A program made the translations under genes and the position numbers. From Acinetobacter gyllenbergii CIP 110306 = MTCC 11365 (GTDB taxonomy: Bacteria; Pseudomonadota; Gammaproteobacteria; Pseudomonadales; Moraxellaceae), in the NCBI RefSeq assembly GCF_000413855.1, contig NZ_ATGG01000026.1, forward strand, positions 1 to 64,000: a stretch of DNA of 64,000 bases. The letters are read 5' to 3'. A model generated the notes under the pieces. The model had not been told where the DNA came from. It made no database searches and saw nothing but the letters and a program-made list of their open reading frames with translations. The number at the start of each line of letters is the position of its first letter. Positions within the stretch are counted from its first letter, which is position 1. This document shows positions 31,086 to 40,836 of the stretch, in pieces.

Positions 31086-31901
31086 ATGTTGTTTACTCGG
31101 TCTCAGCTTGTAATTGCTTGTACATTAGCATCAACATTATTAGTCAGTGCTTGCTCAAAAGAAAACTCTGCACAAAAACAAGATGCGCTCACAGCAAGTG
31201 CACCTGCGACAGGTGAAGCATCAACTTTAAATGAACGCAATGCGCAACAGCGTTTAGTCTCGACCTTAGAGAAAAATTTCAAAACAGCCAATATCAACGC
31301 CAAAATTCTTGCAGTGAAGAAAACCGAAGTGCCTAATCTCTATTGGGTAAGTCTGGAAGGCATGGGATCTGTCTATGCCACCGCTGATGGCCAATACATT
31401 ATTCAAGGCGATGTGGTGCGTTTAGGCGACAAGCAATTACATAATGTGAGTGATGCCTTACAAGCCACTGAAAATAAAAAACATTTAGCGGCACTAAAAA
31501 CCGAAGATTTGATTGTTTATCCTGCTCAAGGCGGCAAAGCCAAGCATGTGATCTATGTATTCACCGATTCAAGCTGCCCTTATTGCCATAAACTGCATGA
31601 ACATCTTGCTGAAATTAATGCCAAAGGCATTGAAGTCCGTTATATCGCATGGCCACGTGGCGAACAATTCATGCCAACCATGCAAGCGATTTGGTGTAGT
31701 GAAGACCGTAAAGCTGCCTTCGACCAAGCTGCCAAAGGCTTACCCGTTTCGGCTGCTGAATGTAAGAACCCTGTTCGTGACCAGTATCAACTCGGTTTAA
31801 ATATGGGCGTGAATGGCACACCAGCGATTTATAACGTCGATGGCGAGTATTTAGGCGGCTATATGACACCTGAAGAAATCGTACAACGCTTAAACAAATA
31901 A
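31086..31901 (+). CDS. dsbC: Thiol:disulfide isomerase DsbC, predicted lipoprotein
   Basis: The protein corrects wrong disulfides in periplasmic proteins. The thioredoxin-fold domain has the active site CPYC (SSCPYCHKLH) and a cis-Pro loop GTPAI, preceded by a DsbC dimerisation domain. The N-terminus ends in a lipobox (LLVSAC), so this DsbC is probably lipid-anchored, unlike the soluble E. coli protein. The xerD-dsbC order is conserved in gammaproteobacteria. Confidence 0.92.
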   Translation: MLFTRSQLVIACTLASTLLVSACSKENSAQKQDALTASAPATGEASTLNERNAQQRLVSTLEKNFKTANINAKILAVKKTEVPNLYWVSLEGMGSVYATADGQYIIQGDVVRLGDKQLHNVSDALQATENKKHLAALKTEDLIVYPAQGGKAKHVIYVFTDSSCPYCHKLHEHLAEINAKGIEVRYIAWPRGEQFMPTMQAIWCSEDRKAAFDQAAKGLPVSAAECKNPVRDQYQLGLNMGVNGTPAIYNVDGEYLGGYMTPEEIVQRLNK

Positions 31902-32030
31902 ATTCAAACCGCACCACAAATCAGCAAAGACTCGGGCGACAGATTAAAGATGATCTTAGCCCTAGTGTCTGCGCATTTTTTTAGCTATGATCAAGCTTCA
32001 TTAAAATGATTGAATATAATGGAGTGTAAC

Positions 32031-33332
32031 GTGAAACCAGTTCGTCTGGCGATACTCGGTCTTGGTACTGTAGGTGGTGGAGCCCTTAAATTACTACAAG
32101 AAAATGCTGCGGAAATTAAACGCCGTACCGGTCGAGAAATTCAAATTACACACGTAGGCACACGCCGTCCACGTCCAGATTTACAACTCGAAGGCATTAA
32201 ACAAAGCGATGACTTGATGGAAATCGTACGTCAACCTGATGTTGATGTTGTGGTGGAAGTCATGGGCGGTATTCACCCAGCCTATGAAGTCATCATGGAA
32301 GCCATTAAGCATGGCAAACAGGTTGTGACTGCAAACAAAGCTTTACTGGCTGAACATGGCAATGAACTGTTTAAAGCAGCAGAAGACAATGCTGTTCAGA
32401 TTGCCTATGAAGCAGCTGTTGCGGGTGGTATCCCAATCATTAAAGTGATCCGTGAGGGTCTCGCAGCGAACCATATCGAATGGCTTGCAGGCATCATTAA
32501 TGGTACAGGCAACTTCATTCTGACTGAAATGCGTGAAAAAGGCCGTGCCTTTGAAGACGTTTTAAAAGAAGCGCAAGAACTTGGTTACGCTGAAGCTGAT
32601 CCAACTTTTGATGTTGAAGGCATTGATGCTGCACATAAGTTGACGATTTTGGCCTCATGTGCTTTTGGTATTCCATTGCAATTTAATAAGGTCTATACCG
32701 AAGGCATCAGCAAAATCACCGCCCAAGATGTGAAATATGCAGAAGAACTTGGTTTCCGTATCAAGCACTTAGGTATCGCACGTCGCGCAGATAAAGGCAT
32801 TGAATTACGTGTACATCCAACTTTAATTCCTGCTGAAGAATTGATTGCTAACGTCAATGGCGTGAAGAATGCAGTCTTGGTACAGGCCAATGCCGTTGGT
32901 CCTACTTTGTATTACGGTGCTGGCGCAGGTGCAGGCCCAACCGCTTCTGCCGTGGTTGCTGACGTAATTGATATCGTGCGTGATATTTCGTATACCGAAG
33001 ATGGCGCAGGAACGATTCCTCAGCTTGCCTTTGAAGCGTTGACTAATGTACCAATCTTAAGCCGTGAAGAAATGACCACAGGTTATTACATCCGCTTAAA
33101 TGCTGAAGACCAGACTGGCGTATTGGCTGATGTCACTACGATTCTTAGCCGTGCTGGCATTAGTATTGATGCCATCATGCAGCAATCACGCTTAAAAGAC
33201 TTGATTCCTATCGTGATTTTAACGGATCCGATCGTTGAATCAAAAATGGATGAAGCGCTTGCGCAAATTCAAGCATTACCTGCAATTCGTGGCGAAATCG
33301 TAAGAATTCGTTTAGAATCGCTCGATAGTTAA
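32031..33332 (+). CDS. hom: Homoserine dehydrogenase
   Basis: Hom reduces aspartate semialdehyde to homoserine in the threonine/methionine pathway. The 433-aa protein has the NAD(P) motif GLGTVGGGAL, the catalytic domain (GIINGTGNFIL, AEADPTFDVEGIDAAHK) and a C-terminal ACT domain (TGVLADVTTILSRAGISI) for feedback by threonine. The GTG at 32031 follows GGAG by six bases. Upstream in-frame starts lack support. thrC follows 58 bp later. Confidence 0.96.
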   Translation: MKPVRLAILGLGTVGGGALKLLQENAAEIKRRTGREIQITHVGTRRPRPDLQLEGIKQSDDLMEIVRQPDVDVVVEVMGGIHPAYEVIMEAIKHGKQVVTANKALLAEHGNELFKAAEDNAVQIAYEAAVAGGIPIIKVIREGLAANHIEWLAGIINGTGNFILTEMREKGRAFEDVLKEAQELGYAEADPTFDVEGIDAAHKLTILASCAFGIPLQFNKVYTEGISKITAQDVKYAEELGFRIKHLGIARRADKGIELRVHPTLIPAEELIANVNGVKNAVLVQANAVGPTLYYGAGAGAGPTASAVVADVIDIVRDISYTEDGAGTIPQLAFEALTNVPILSREEMTTGYYIRLNAEDQTGVLADVTTILSRAGISIDAIMQQSRLKDLIPIVILTDPIVESKMDEALAQIQALPAIRGEIVRIRLESLDS

Positions 33333-33390
33333 TCAGGTTGAGGGAAAATGACTTCCCTCACCCCGCTCTACCTCATATTGGAACACCATC

Positions 33391-34530
33391 ATGTCGAATG
33401 CCAATCGTTATACTGGTCTTGTAGATCGTTATCGTGACCGTTTACCTGTGTCTGCAACTACACGTGCAATTTCTTTAGGTGAAGGTAATACTCCACTGAT
33501 TAAACTTGAGAACATTCCACGTCTTATTGGCAAAAACGTCGAAATCTATGTGAAATACGAAGGTCTGAACCCAACAGGTTCATTTAAAGACCGTGGTATG
33601 ACCATGGCGGTGACCAAAGCTGTTGAAGAAGGCTCTAAAGCAATTATCTGTGCCTCTACAGGGAATACTTCGGCAGCCGCAGCGGCTTATGCAGCACGTG
33701 CAGGCATTAAAGCATTCGTCTTGATCCCAGAAGGCAAAATTGCCATGGGTAAAATGGCGCAAGCGATGATGTATGGTGCGATTACCATGCAAATCCGCGG
33801 TAACTTCGATGATGGTATGCGTTTAGTCAAAGAAGTTGCAGATCAAGCACCAGTAACGATTGTAAACTCAATCAACCCTTACCGTTTGCAAGGTCAAAAA
33901 ACCATTGCTTATGAAATCGTAGAAGCATTGGGTCGTGCTCCTGATTATCACTGCTTACCTGTCGGTAATGCCGGTAACATCACCGCACACTGGATGGGTT
34001 ATACCGAAGCAGTTGCCAACCAACCTGCAGATCAGTTTGAGCAAGTGATTTATGATGCTGCAACAGATCAATTCACAGGCCCTAAACCTGAAGGTCTACC
34101 AACTATGGTGGGTTATCAAGCATCTGGTGCTGCGCCATTCTTACGTGGTGCGCCAGTAGAGAACCCAGAAACAGTTGCAACAGCGATTCGTATCGGTAAT
34201 CCACAAAGTTGGAACCATGCTAAAGCAGTGGTACGTGATTCTAAAGGTTGGTTCGATGAACTGACTGATGCTGAGATTTTAGAAGCGCAACGTTTGCTTT
34301 CAATGTATGAAGGTGTGTTTGTTGAGCCTGCTTCAGCAGCATCTATTGGTGGTGCGATCCGTGACCTGAAAGCCGGTAAAATTGCTGAAGGCTCTGTGAT
34401 TGTATGTACGGTTACAGGCAATGGCTTAAAAGATCCTGACACTGCAATCAAACAATGTGCTGATGCCGTAATGTTGTCAATTGATGCGACTATGGATCAA
34501 GTGAAAGATTCGATTCTTTCAAATATGTAA
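33391..34530 (+). CDS. thrC: Threonine synthase
   Basis: ThrC converts O-phosphohomoserine to threonine with pyridoxal phosphate. The 379-aa protein is of the shorter class, with the PLP lysine in PTGSFKDRGMT, the phosphate loop VGNAGNITA and ASTGNTSAAAAAYAARAG. It forms a unit with hom and ends at a strong terminator. Confidence 0.96.
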   Translation: MSNANRYTGLVDRYRDRLPVSATTRAISLGEGNTPLIKLENIPRLIGKNVEIYVKYEGLNPTGSFKDRGMTMAVTKAVEEGSKAIICASTGNTSAAAAAYAARAGIKAFVLIPEGKIAMGKMAQAMMYGAITMQIRGNFDDGMRLVKEVADQAPVTIVNSINPYRLQGQKTIAYEIVEALGRAPDYHCLPVGNAGNITAHWMGYTEAVANQPADQFEQVIYDAATDQFTGPKPEGLPTMVGYQASGAAPFLRGAPVENPETVATAIRIGNPQSWNHAKAVVRDSKGWFDELTDAEILEAQRLLSMYEGVFVEPASAASIGGAIRDLKAGKIAEGSVIVCTVTGNGLKDPDTAIKQCADAVMLSIDATMDQVKDSILSNM

Positions 34531-34546
34531 GCAGAGATACTGAAAT

Positions 34547-34576
34547 AAAAAACCAGTTGCCTGCAACTGGTTTTTT
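34547..34576 (+). terminator. Terminator after thrC
   Basis: The stem AACCAGTTGC/GCAACTGGTT is followed by a T-run. Confidence 0.92.
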
Positions 34577-34613
34577 ATTGTGTTAAAGAAAAGAGACTTT
34601 CTTTTTGTAGATA

Positions 34614-34640
34614 TAAAAAAACTCTTCATAAAGAAGAGCA
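34614..34640 (-). terminator. Terminator after pbpG
   Basis: On the minus strand the stem GCTCTTC/GAAGAGT with loop TTTAT is followed by TTTTTT. Confidence 0.8.
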
Positions 34641-34658
34641 TTTTTATATTTCGAATGA

Positions 34659-35723
34659 TTAAACGCGTTTTGGCAAAGTGCTTAACCAGCTTAATAAATT
34701 GGTGGCATCGCTATTACGTGCTTGCGAACTTGGTGCGCCTAATAGCACGACAACCGCTGGGCGTGAATTCACAGTCGTATGCATCACCACACAACGGCCT
34801 GCTTCATTGATATAACCTGTTTTCGACAAGTTAATATTCCAGCCGCCATTACGCACCAGTGCGTTGGTATTGTTCGATTTAAGAACACGGTAACCTAAAT
34901 TGAAATCATAGGTTGGCGTCGTTGAAAATTGACGAATCAACCCATATTGCGACGCTGTACTGACCAGAATACCCAAATCACGTGCTGATGAGACATTATG
35001 CGGATCTAAACCAGTAGATTCAGCATAACGTGTAGATGTCATACCCAATTGCCTCGCTTTTGCATTCATCGCAGCAATAAAGGCAGATCGGCCACCTGGG
35101 TAAGTGCGCGCTAAAGCTGCGGCAGCAGGATTCTCAGATTTCATCAAAGCAAACAAAAGTGCTTCTGCACGATTCATTCGATCGCCAGCACGTAAGGTTG
35201 AACTTGAGTTCTTGCCGCCTGCACCTGCGAAATCAATCGATTCCAGCGTAATTTCTTCTGACATGTTTAAACGTGCATCAGCAGTCACTACAGCAGTCAT
35301 CAATTTGGTAATCGAAGCAATCGGGACAGACATATTACTGTTTTTACTGTACAGCACCTCGCCTGTCTGTGCATCCATCACCAAAGCAGCACGTGCATTG
35401 ACTGAAGGCTGACTGCTATACCCGAAGGTATCGCGAATCTGTGTCGACGATTGTGGCGCCGTTGAAGATGTAATTGGTGCTGAACTGCCATTACGCAATG
35501 TTGTGGTAACAGAAGTTGAACCTTGTGGACTAATTTCTAGCGGATCATCATCTTCCATGAACTGACTTGCATCACTTGCAGACCAATTCATTGAAGCTGA
35601 ACCGCTCACACGCGAAGAAGCTGGATTGTTATTCACAACCAGTTCAGCAAAACTTGTTGAGCTCCACGCCAACAAGATAGACATGCTTAAAACATGCATG
35701 ATAGATTTTTTAGAATTTTTCAC
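34659..35723 (-). CDS. pbpG: D-alanyl-D-alanine endopeptidase (PBP7-type)
   Basis: This low-molecular-weight penicillin-binding protein (peptidase S11) cleaves peptide cross-links in peptidoglycan. Seen are a signal peptide ending SFA, a Ser/Thr-rich linker (about 30-100), and then SxxK (SITK), SxN (SEN) and KTG (SKTGYINEAGRC). At 354 aa it is longer than E. coli PBP7 because of the linker. Confidence 0.92.
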   Translation of the reverse strand: MKNSKKSIMHVLSMSILLAWSSTSFAELVVNNNPASSRVSGSASMNWSASDASQFMEDDDPLEISPQGSTSVTTTLRNGSSAPITSSTAPQSSTQIRDTFGYSSQPSVNARAALVMDAQTGEVLYSKNSNMSVPIASITKLMTAVVTADARLNMSEEITLESIDFAGAGGKNSSSTLRAGDRMNRAEALLFALMKSENPAAAALARTYPGGRSAFIAAMNAKARQLGMTSTRYAESTGLDPHNVSSARDLGILVSTASQYGLIRQFSTTPTYDFNLGYRVLKSNNTNALVRNGGWNINLSKTGYINEAGRCVVMHTTVNSRPAVVVLLGAPSSQARNSDATNLLSWLSTLPKRV

Positions 35724-35933
35724 GACACAATACTCAACTCAGGACGCTGCACATTTGCGCTTAATACCATTATGCCTTACATTTGAACAAATCAGGTAAA
35801 GCTTTTATAGACACAATTGTGTACAACTATTCGCTAAAAACGAAGAATAGGATTGCTAATTTTGTCGTTTCATTGCAAGCTAATTTTGCTTTATGTAACA
35901 AAAAACCAGTTTTTTTGAAAAAAGGAGGTCTTC

Positions 35934-36569
35934 TTGATCACTGTTCTCGTTGTTGATGATCATGAACTCGTGCGCACAGGGATTTGTCGTATGTTGGAAG
36001 ACCACCCCGATGTAGAAGTCATTGGACAAGCTGAATCGGGTGAAGAAGCGATTGCTTTGGTCCGACAAAAACACCCACAAGTGGTGTTATTAGATGTGAA
36101 TATGCCAGGCATTGGCGGCGTAGAAACCACTCGCCGCTTATTACAAAGTGTGCCTGAAACTAAGGTGATTGCAGTGAGCGGCCTTGCTGAAGAACCTTAT
36201 CCATCACTGTTATTAAAAGCAGGCGCCAAAGGTTATATTACTAAAGGTGCACCGATTGCAGAAATGGTTCGTGCCATTAACAAAGTCATGCAAGGCGGAA
36301 AATACTTTAGCGCAGATATTGCCGAGCAACTGGCCAGTTCGTATCTTTCAGATACGCAGCAATCGCCGTTTGATGCCTTGTCAGAGCGAGAGATGCAAGT
36401 GGCCATGATGGTGGTCAACTGTATTAGCGCCCAAGAAATCGCAGACAAATTGTTTGTTAGCGTGAAGACGGTCAACACCTATCGTTATCGTATTTTTGAA
36501 AAGCTGGCAATTGATAGTGATGTCAAATTGACCCATCTTGCGATTCGCTATGGACTCATTAAACCTTAA
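35934..36569 (+). CDS. gacA: Response regulator, GacA/UvrY type
   Basis: The 211-aa protein has a receiver domain (VVDDHELVRTG, phospho-acceptor in VVLLDVNMPG, Lys in YITKG) and a LuxR-type helix-turn-helix (LSEREMQVAMMVV, SVKTVNTYRYRIFEKL). GacA with the GacS kinase controls Csr-type small RNAs in pseudomonads. The start is TTG, fixed by a perfect AAGGAGG five bases upstream. gacS is not adjacent. It lies 17 bp before pilS. Confidence 0.93.
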   Translation: MITVLVVDDHELVRTGICRMLEDHPDVEVIGQAESGEEAIALVRQKHPQVVLLDVNMPGIGGVETTRRLLQSVPETKVIAVSGLAEEPYPSLLLKAGAKGYITKGAPIAEMVRAINKVMQGGKYFSADIAEQLASSYLSDTQQSPFDALSEREMQVAMMVVNCISAQEIADKLFVSVKTVNTYRYRIFEKLAIDSDVKLTHLAIRYGLIKP

Positions 36570-36586
36570 AATAACAGTAAGCGCCT

Positions 36587-38152
36587 ATGTTAGGGAAAAT
36601 TGCGTCGTCTGTTTCACAGACGGTCTATCGGCTTGGGGTGTGGTATAGCGGCTATCGACTGATCATCTCGATTAGTCTGCTATTAATTTATTTACTGACT
36701 GCTGAGCAACTTTCAAGTAACTATATTTACCCCTTTCTGTATTTTTATACACTGGTGTGCTATATCACCTTTAATATTTTCCAGCTTGCTTTGCTGCAGC
36801 TTGTTCCAATACAAATCTCCAAGCAGCTGATTTTTATCTTTATTATTGATGTTATTTGTCTCAGTTTAATCACCTTCGCAGCAGGTGGCCCAAATCTGCA
36901 GCTCAGCTTACTGTATGTCATTATTATTTTCTCCTCAGCAATTTTATTAAATGCACATCTTTCGCTGATCATTACTTTATTTGCAGTCATCATGGTGGTT
37001 TACCAACGCTTTTTAGGTGACTTCTTTGATGCCAATAATTTAACCCATCTTGGCAATAGCATTTTTCTGGCCTTTCTGTTTTTCGTGGTACATGCCATTG
37101 GTCGTATTGCGGTGCAGCGTTTTAAGATTTTAGAAACCTTAACCTTTCATCAATCCATTGAAATTCATCAACTACAAAATATTAACCGTTATATTCTCGA
37201 ACAAATTGAGGATGGCTATTTGGTACTGGATGAAAGTAATCATATTGTTTTAACCAATCCAGCTGCCAATACTTTGTTAGGCATTCATTTGGCTGTTTCT
37301 TTGGAAAAAACGCCACTGATTAAGTTACAGCCAGATCTATTTGAACTGATTCAATTCAGTAATCTTGAAGATGGCGAAGAATTCAGTTTTGAATCTCAAC
37401 AAAGCCCTTACACGATCAATGTTCGGGTCAAACATTTGATTGTGCCAGAACAAGCGTTGGTCTTATTGATTTTAAAAGATGCCCAGAAGCTAACCCAACA
37501 AGTTCAGCAACTGAAGCTCGCAGCGTTGGGACAGCTTTCAGCCAGCATTGCCCATGAAATTCGCAACCCCTTAGCTGCGATTGTACAAGCCAATGAGTTA
37601 ATAAAAGACAGCGATGCACATCAATTGAATATGTTGTCACGCATGATCAACAAACAAGCCAAACGCATTGACAGCATCGTTGAAGATACTTTAGCTATGG
37701 CAAGAAATAAGCCAACAGACCCACAAATCATTGAACTAAATCCTTTCTTTGAAAGCCTTCTGAATGAAGACCTTTCCGATGCGAAACAACGTATTCAGCT
37801 GAATCAGACCGAACAGCTCAATATCCTGTTTGATGAAAAACAACTCCGCCAAGTGCTGATTAACTTAATTAGAAATGCACTGCGACATAATGCGACCGAT
37901 GCGCCCTTTATTGAAGTGAATATACAGCTCAAAGATGGACGAACCTGCATTGATGTTATCGATTTTGGGACGGGTGTCTCAAAACGAGATATTTCTCAGC
38001 TGTTCAAACCATTTTTTAGTACCGAAATTAAAGGAACTGGTTTAGGATTGTATCTGTCTCATACCTTTTGTGAGGCAAATCATGCAAAGCTCACCTATAT
38101 AGAGCGACAACAAGGAGCATGCTTCAGGATTGAATGCTCAAAAATTCATTGA
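36587..38152 (+). CDS. pilS: Two-component sensor kinase PilS
   Basis: The 521-aa protein has six N-terminal transmembrane segments (about 25-190), a PAS domain (EDGYLVLDESNHIVLTNPAA) and a kinase core (H-box ASIAHEIRNPLAAI, N-box NLIRNALRHN, G-boxes DFGTGVS and KGTGLGLYLS). PilS senses pilin levels in the inner membrane and controls type IV pilus expression through PilR, encoded 22 bp downstream. Confidence 0.92.
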   Translation: MLGKIASSVSQTVYRLGVWYSGYRLIISISLLLIYLLTAEQLSSNYIYPFLYFYTLVCYITFNIFQLALLQLVPIQISKQLIFIFIIDVICLSLITFAAGGPNLQLSLLYVIIIFSSAILLNAHLSLIITLFAVIMVVYQRFLGDFFDANNLTHLGNSIFLAFLFFVVHAIGRIAVQRFKILETLTFHQSIEIHQLQNINRYILEQIEDGYLVLDESNHIVLTNPAANTLLGIHLAVSLEKTPLIKLQPDLFELIQFSNLEDGEEFSFESQQSPYTINVRVKHLIVPEQALVLLILKDAQKLTQQVQQLKLAALGQLSASIAHEIRNPLAAIVQANELIKDSDAHQLNMLSRMINKQAKRIDSIVEDTLAMARNKPTDPQIIELNPFFESLLNEDLSDAKQRIQLNQTEQLNILFDEKQLRQVLINLIRNALRHNATDAPFIEVNIQLKDGRTCIDVIDFGTGVSKRDISQLFKPFFSTEIKGTGLGLYLSHTFCEANHAKLTYIERQQGACFRIECSKIH

Positions 38153-38174
38153 TTAGATTAGGTTTCTCGGGGAA

Positions 38175-39611
38175 ATGGCAACAAAACAACCACTCGTCTT
38201 ATTGGTAGACGACGAAGAAGATTTATGTCTTTTAATGCAGATGACGCTGGCGCGTATGGGCATCAAGACACATCTCGCCTATCGGGTCGAACAGGCAAAA
38301 AAGTTCTTTACTGAGTTCCAGTACGATGCTTGCTTAACGGATTTAAATCTTCCAGATGGTAATGGTTTGGATCTGGTTAAACATGTAACACAGAACTATC
38401 CCAATACACCGATTGCGGTACTGACCGCCTATGGCAATATGGATATTGCCATAGCAGCCTTAAAGGCAGGCGCATTTGACTTTGTCAGTAAGCCTGTCAA
38501 CCAGATGCATCTGGATCAATTGATTCAGAAAGCATTGAACCGTCCACAGCCTGAACAAGAGGCTGCCGAAACAGCCTTGGAGAATAAGCTGTTAATTGGA
38601 CGTTCTGCACCGATCCAACAGCTCCGCATCGCGTTAAAGAAAATTGCACGTTCCCAGGCTCCCGTCTTTATTACGGGTGAATCAGGAACAGGTAAAGAAG
38701 TCGTTGCGAATCTGGTACATCGCTTGAGTAACCGTAGCGAAGGTCCATTTATTGCCATCAACTGTGGTGCGATTCCAACTGAATTGATGGAAAGTGAGTT
38801 GTTCGGACACAAAAAAGGCAGCTTTACCGGCGCAACTCAGGACAAGCAAGGCTTAATTCTGTCTGCACACGGTGGCAGTTTGTTTTTGGATGAAATTGCC
38901 GAACTGCCTTTAAATATGCAGGTCAAATTGCTACGGGCAGTACAGGAAAAGAAAATTCGTCCAGTGGGTTCAGATCAAGAAATTGATGTAGATTTCCGTG
39001 TGATTAGTGCCAGTCACCAAGACTTGGAACTATTGGTCCAGCAGGGACGATTCCGTCAAGATTTGTTCTTCCGCATTCACGTGATGGATATCGTACTACC
39101 ACCTTTACGTGAGCGTGGTCAGGATATTTTGTTATTAGCCAATCACTTTATTCAAAAGATCAGCCAAGAATGGGATCTACCGGCGAAGTCCCTATCTTCA
39201 CGTGCAGAGCAATTCTTATTGCAGCAATATTTCCCAGGTAATGTGCGGGAATTACGCAATATTATTGAGCGGGCAATTACCCTAAGTGATGATAACAATA
39301 TCGATTTAGCACATTTGCAGACCGCTCCGTTGCGTAGTTCTCTGGCAAATCCAACGCCTTCTTTTTCAAATACTGCATCAGAAGAAGTCGAACCCGTACA
39401 ACACTCGGCAAGTCCAAGCATGAGTTCAAAGAAACTTCCACCTGAAGGTTTAGAGCGTTATTTAGAGAATATCGAAAAAGAGATTCTTCTAAATGCGCTG
39501 AATCTCACCCATTGGAATCGAACTTTAGCCGCGAAGAAATTAGGCATGACCTTCCGCTCTTTGCGCTATCGTTTGAAGAAATTTGGTTTAGATACCGAAG
39601 ACGATGAATAA
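38175..39611 (+). CDS. pilR: Sigma-54-dependent response regulator PilR
   Basis: The 478-aa protein has a receiver domain (LVDDEEDLC, Asp in ACLTDLNLPDGNG), an AAA+ domain with Walker A GESGTGKE, the sigma-54 contact loop GSFTGA and Walker B LFLDEIAEL, and a Fis-type C-terminal helix-turn-helix (NRTLAAKKLGMTFRSLRYRLKK). It activates pilA from a sigma-54 promoter in Pseudomonas. A pilin gene is not in this window. Confidence 0.95.
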   Translation: MATKQPLVLLVDDEEDLCLLMQMTLARMGIKTHLAYRVEQAKKFFTEFQYDACLTDLNLPDGNGLDLVKHVTQNYPNTPIAVLTAYGNMDIAIAALKAGAFDFVSKPVNQMHLDQLIQKALNRPQPEQEAAETALENKLLIGRSAPIQQLRIALKKIARSQAPVFITGESGTGKEVVANLVHRLSNRSEGPFIAINCGAIPTELMESELFGHKKGSFTGATQDKQGLILSAHGGSLFLDEIAELPLNMQVKLLRAVQEKKIRPVGSDQEIDVDFRVISASHQDLELLVQQGRFRQDLFFRIHVMDIVLPPLRERGQDILLLANHFIQKISQEWDLPAKSLSSRAEQFLLQQYFPGNVRELRNIIERAITLSDDNNIDLAHLQTAPLRSSLANPTPSFSNTASEEVEPVQHSASPSMSSKKLPPEGLERYLENIEKEILLNALNLTHWNRTLAAKKLGMTFRSLRYRLKKFGLDTEDDE

Positions 39612-39619
39612 TGCTTAAA

Positions 39620-39650
39620 AATAAAGCCCCTCAATCGAGGGGCTTTATTT
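39620..39650. terminator. Bidirectional terminator between pilR and ctpA
   Basis: The stem AAAGCCCCTC/GAGGGGCTTT with loop AATC is followed by ATTTTTT. Confidence 0.92.
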
Positions 39651-39651
39651 T

Positions 39652-40827
39652 TTAATAACGACTTTTTAACACCAGATCGGTGACATGCTCCAAGTAAGTG
39701 TCTTCTTTCATCTCTGCCGTTAAAGGTGAAATTTGATTGGGTTGAATCCCCTGACCTTCAATCATATTGCCATTGGGGGTGTAGTAATGCGAAACTGTCA
39801 TTTGTAGTGCGGCACCACTCGGTAAAGGGAACAACTTCTGTACCACACCTTTACCATAACTGGTTTCGCCCACCACCCAAGCACGTTTGTGCTCTTTCAT
39901 TGCTGCGGTAAAAACCTCAGCTGCAGAAGCAGAACGTCGATTGATCAAAATCCCTAATTTCATATTTTGAAATTCATTCGACGGCAGTGCCTGAAATTGT
40001 TGATCGCCTTCTGAACGACTTTTGGTGGTGACAATAATGCCTTGATTTAAAAATAAATCAGCTGCTTCAACCGAAGCCGAGAGTAAGCCACCTGGGTTAT
40101 TGCGCAGATCAAACACCACCGCTTTTAGCTTAGTAGAACTATATTCTTCAATTAAACGTTTAATTTCATTGGCAGTATCTTGTTGAAAAACACGTATTTT
40201 CAGCACCAGCACCTGATTATGTAACAGAACAGGTTCAATATCGGTTTCGACTTTTTTATTGCGAACCAGAATCACGGTACTGCTATTATTTTCTGGCTGG
40301 ATCTGTACCGTACTGCCAATTGAACCGTAGAGTAAGCCTTGCACTTGATCTTGGTTCAGACTTTTCAGTTCCTGATTATCAACTTTGAGAATCACCTGAC
40401 CATTGCGCAGGCCCAACTTACTTGAGTCCGAACCTGCCTTTAAATCTTGAATCTGCCAAGACTTGGCATGCGCATCATAATTCAAATTGAAATCAACAGA
40501 GGCTAAATCACCTTCTGTATATTGAATCAGCTGGCGATATTCTTCTGCCGATAAATAACGGGAATAACGGTCTAAGCCACTGACCAAGCCTTTAATCGAT
40601 TGTTGAAACAGCGCATCATCCGATTTTTTATCGACATAGTTATCTTTGACAATGCCATAGATCTGTACAAATTGCTGAATCGATTCGATTGGGACTTCTG
40701 CACTCTGACTTGGTGCATCCTCAGTCCATCCTGAATTATGCGTCACAGGCGCAGCAGAGAGATTCACTCCCCAACACATCAACAAACTTGCACAGATCGC
40801 TCGGTAAATGTTGTTGTGTTGGGTCAT
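39652..40827 (-). CDS. ctpA: S41 family C-terminal processing protease
   Basis: This periplasmic serine protease has a signal peptide (cleavage near SAA), a short PDZ domain (about 115-185, LGLRNGQVILKVDNQ) and the S41 catalytic domain with Ser in RRSASAAEVF and Lys in SYGKGVVQ. Such proteases trim C-termini and regulate murein hydrolases. It lies 10 bp after gpmI and is probably co-transcribed with it. At 391 aa it is a compact member, so the exact subfamily name is tentative. Confidence 0.88.
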   Translation of the reverse strand: MTQHNNIYRAICASLLMCWGVNLSAAPVTHNSGWTEDAPSQSAEVPIESIQQFVQIYGIVKDNYVDKKSDDALFQQSIKGLVSGLDRYSRYLSAEEYRQLIQYTEGDLASVDFNLNYDAHAKSWQIQDLKAGSDSSKLGLRNGQVILKVDNQELKSLNQDQVQGLLYGSIGSTVQIQPENNSSTVILVRNKKVETDIEPVLLHNQVLVLKIRVFQQDTANEIKRLIEEYSSTKLKAVVFDLRNNPGGLLSASVEAADLFLNQGIIVTTKSRSEGDQQFQALPSNEFQNMKLGILINRRSASAAEVFTAAMKEHKRAWVVGETSYGKGVVQKLFPLPSGAALQMTVSHYYTPNGNMIEGQGIQPNQISPLTAEMKEDTYLEHVTDLVLKSRY

Positions 40828-40836
40828 TGCTTCACC

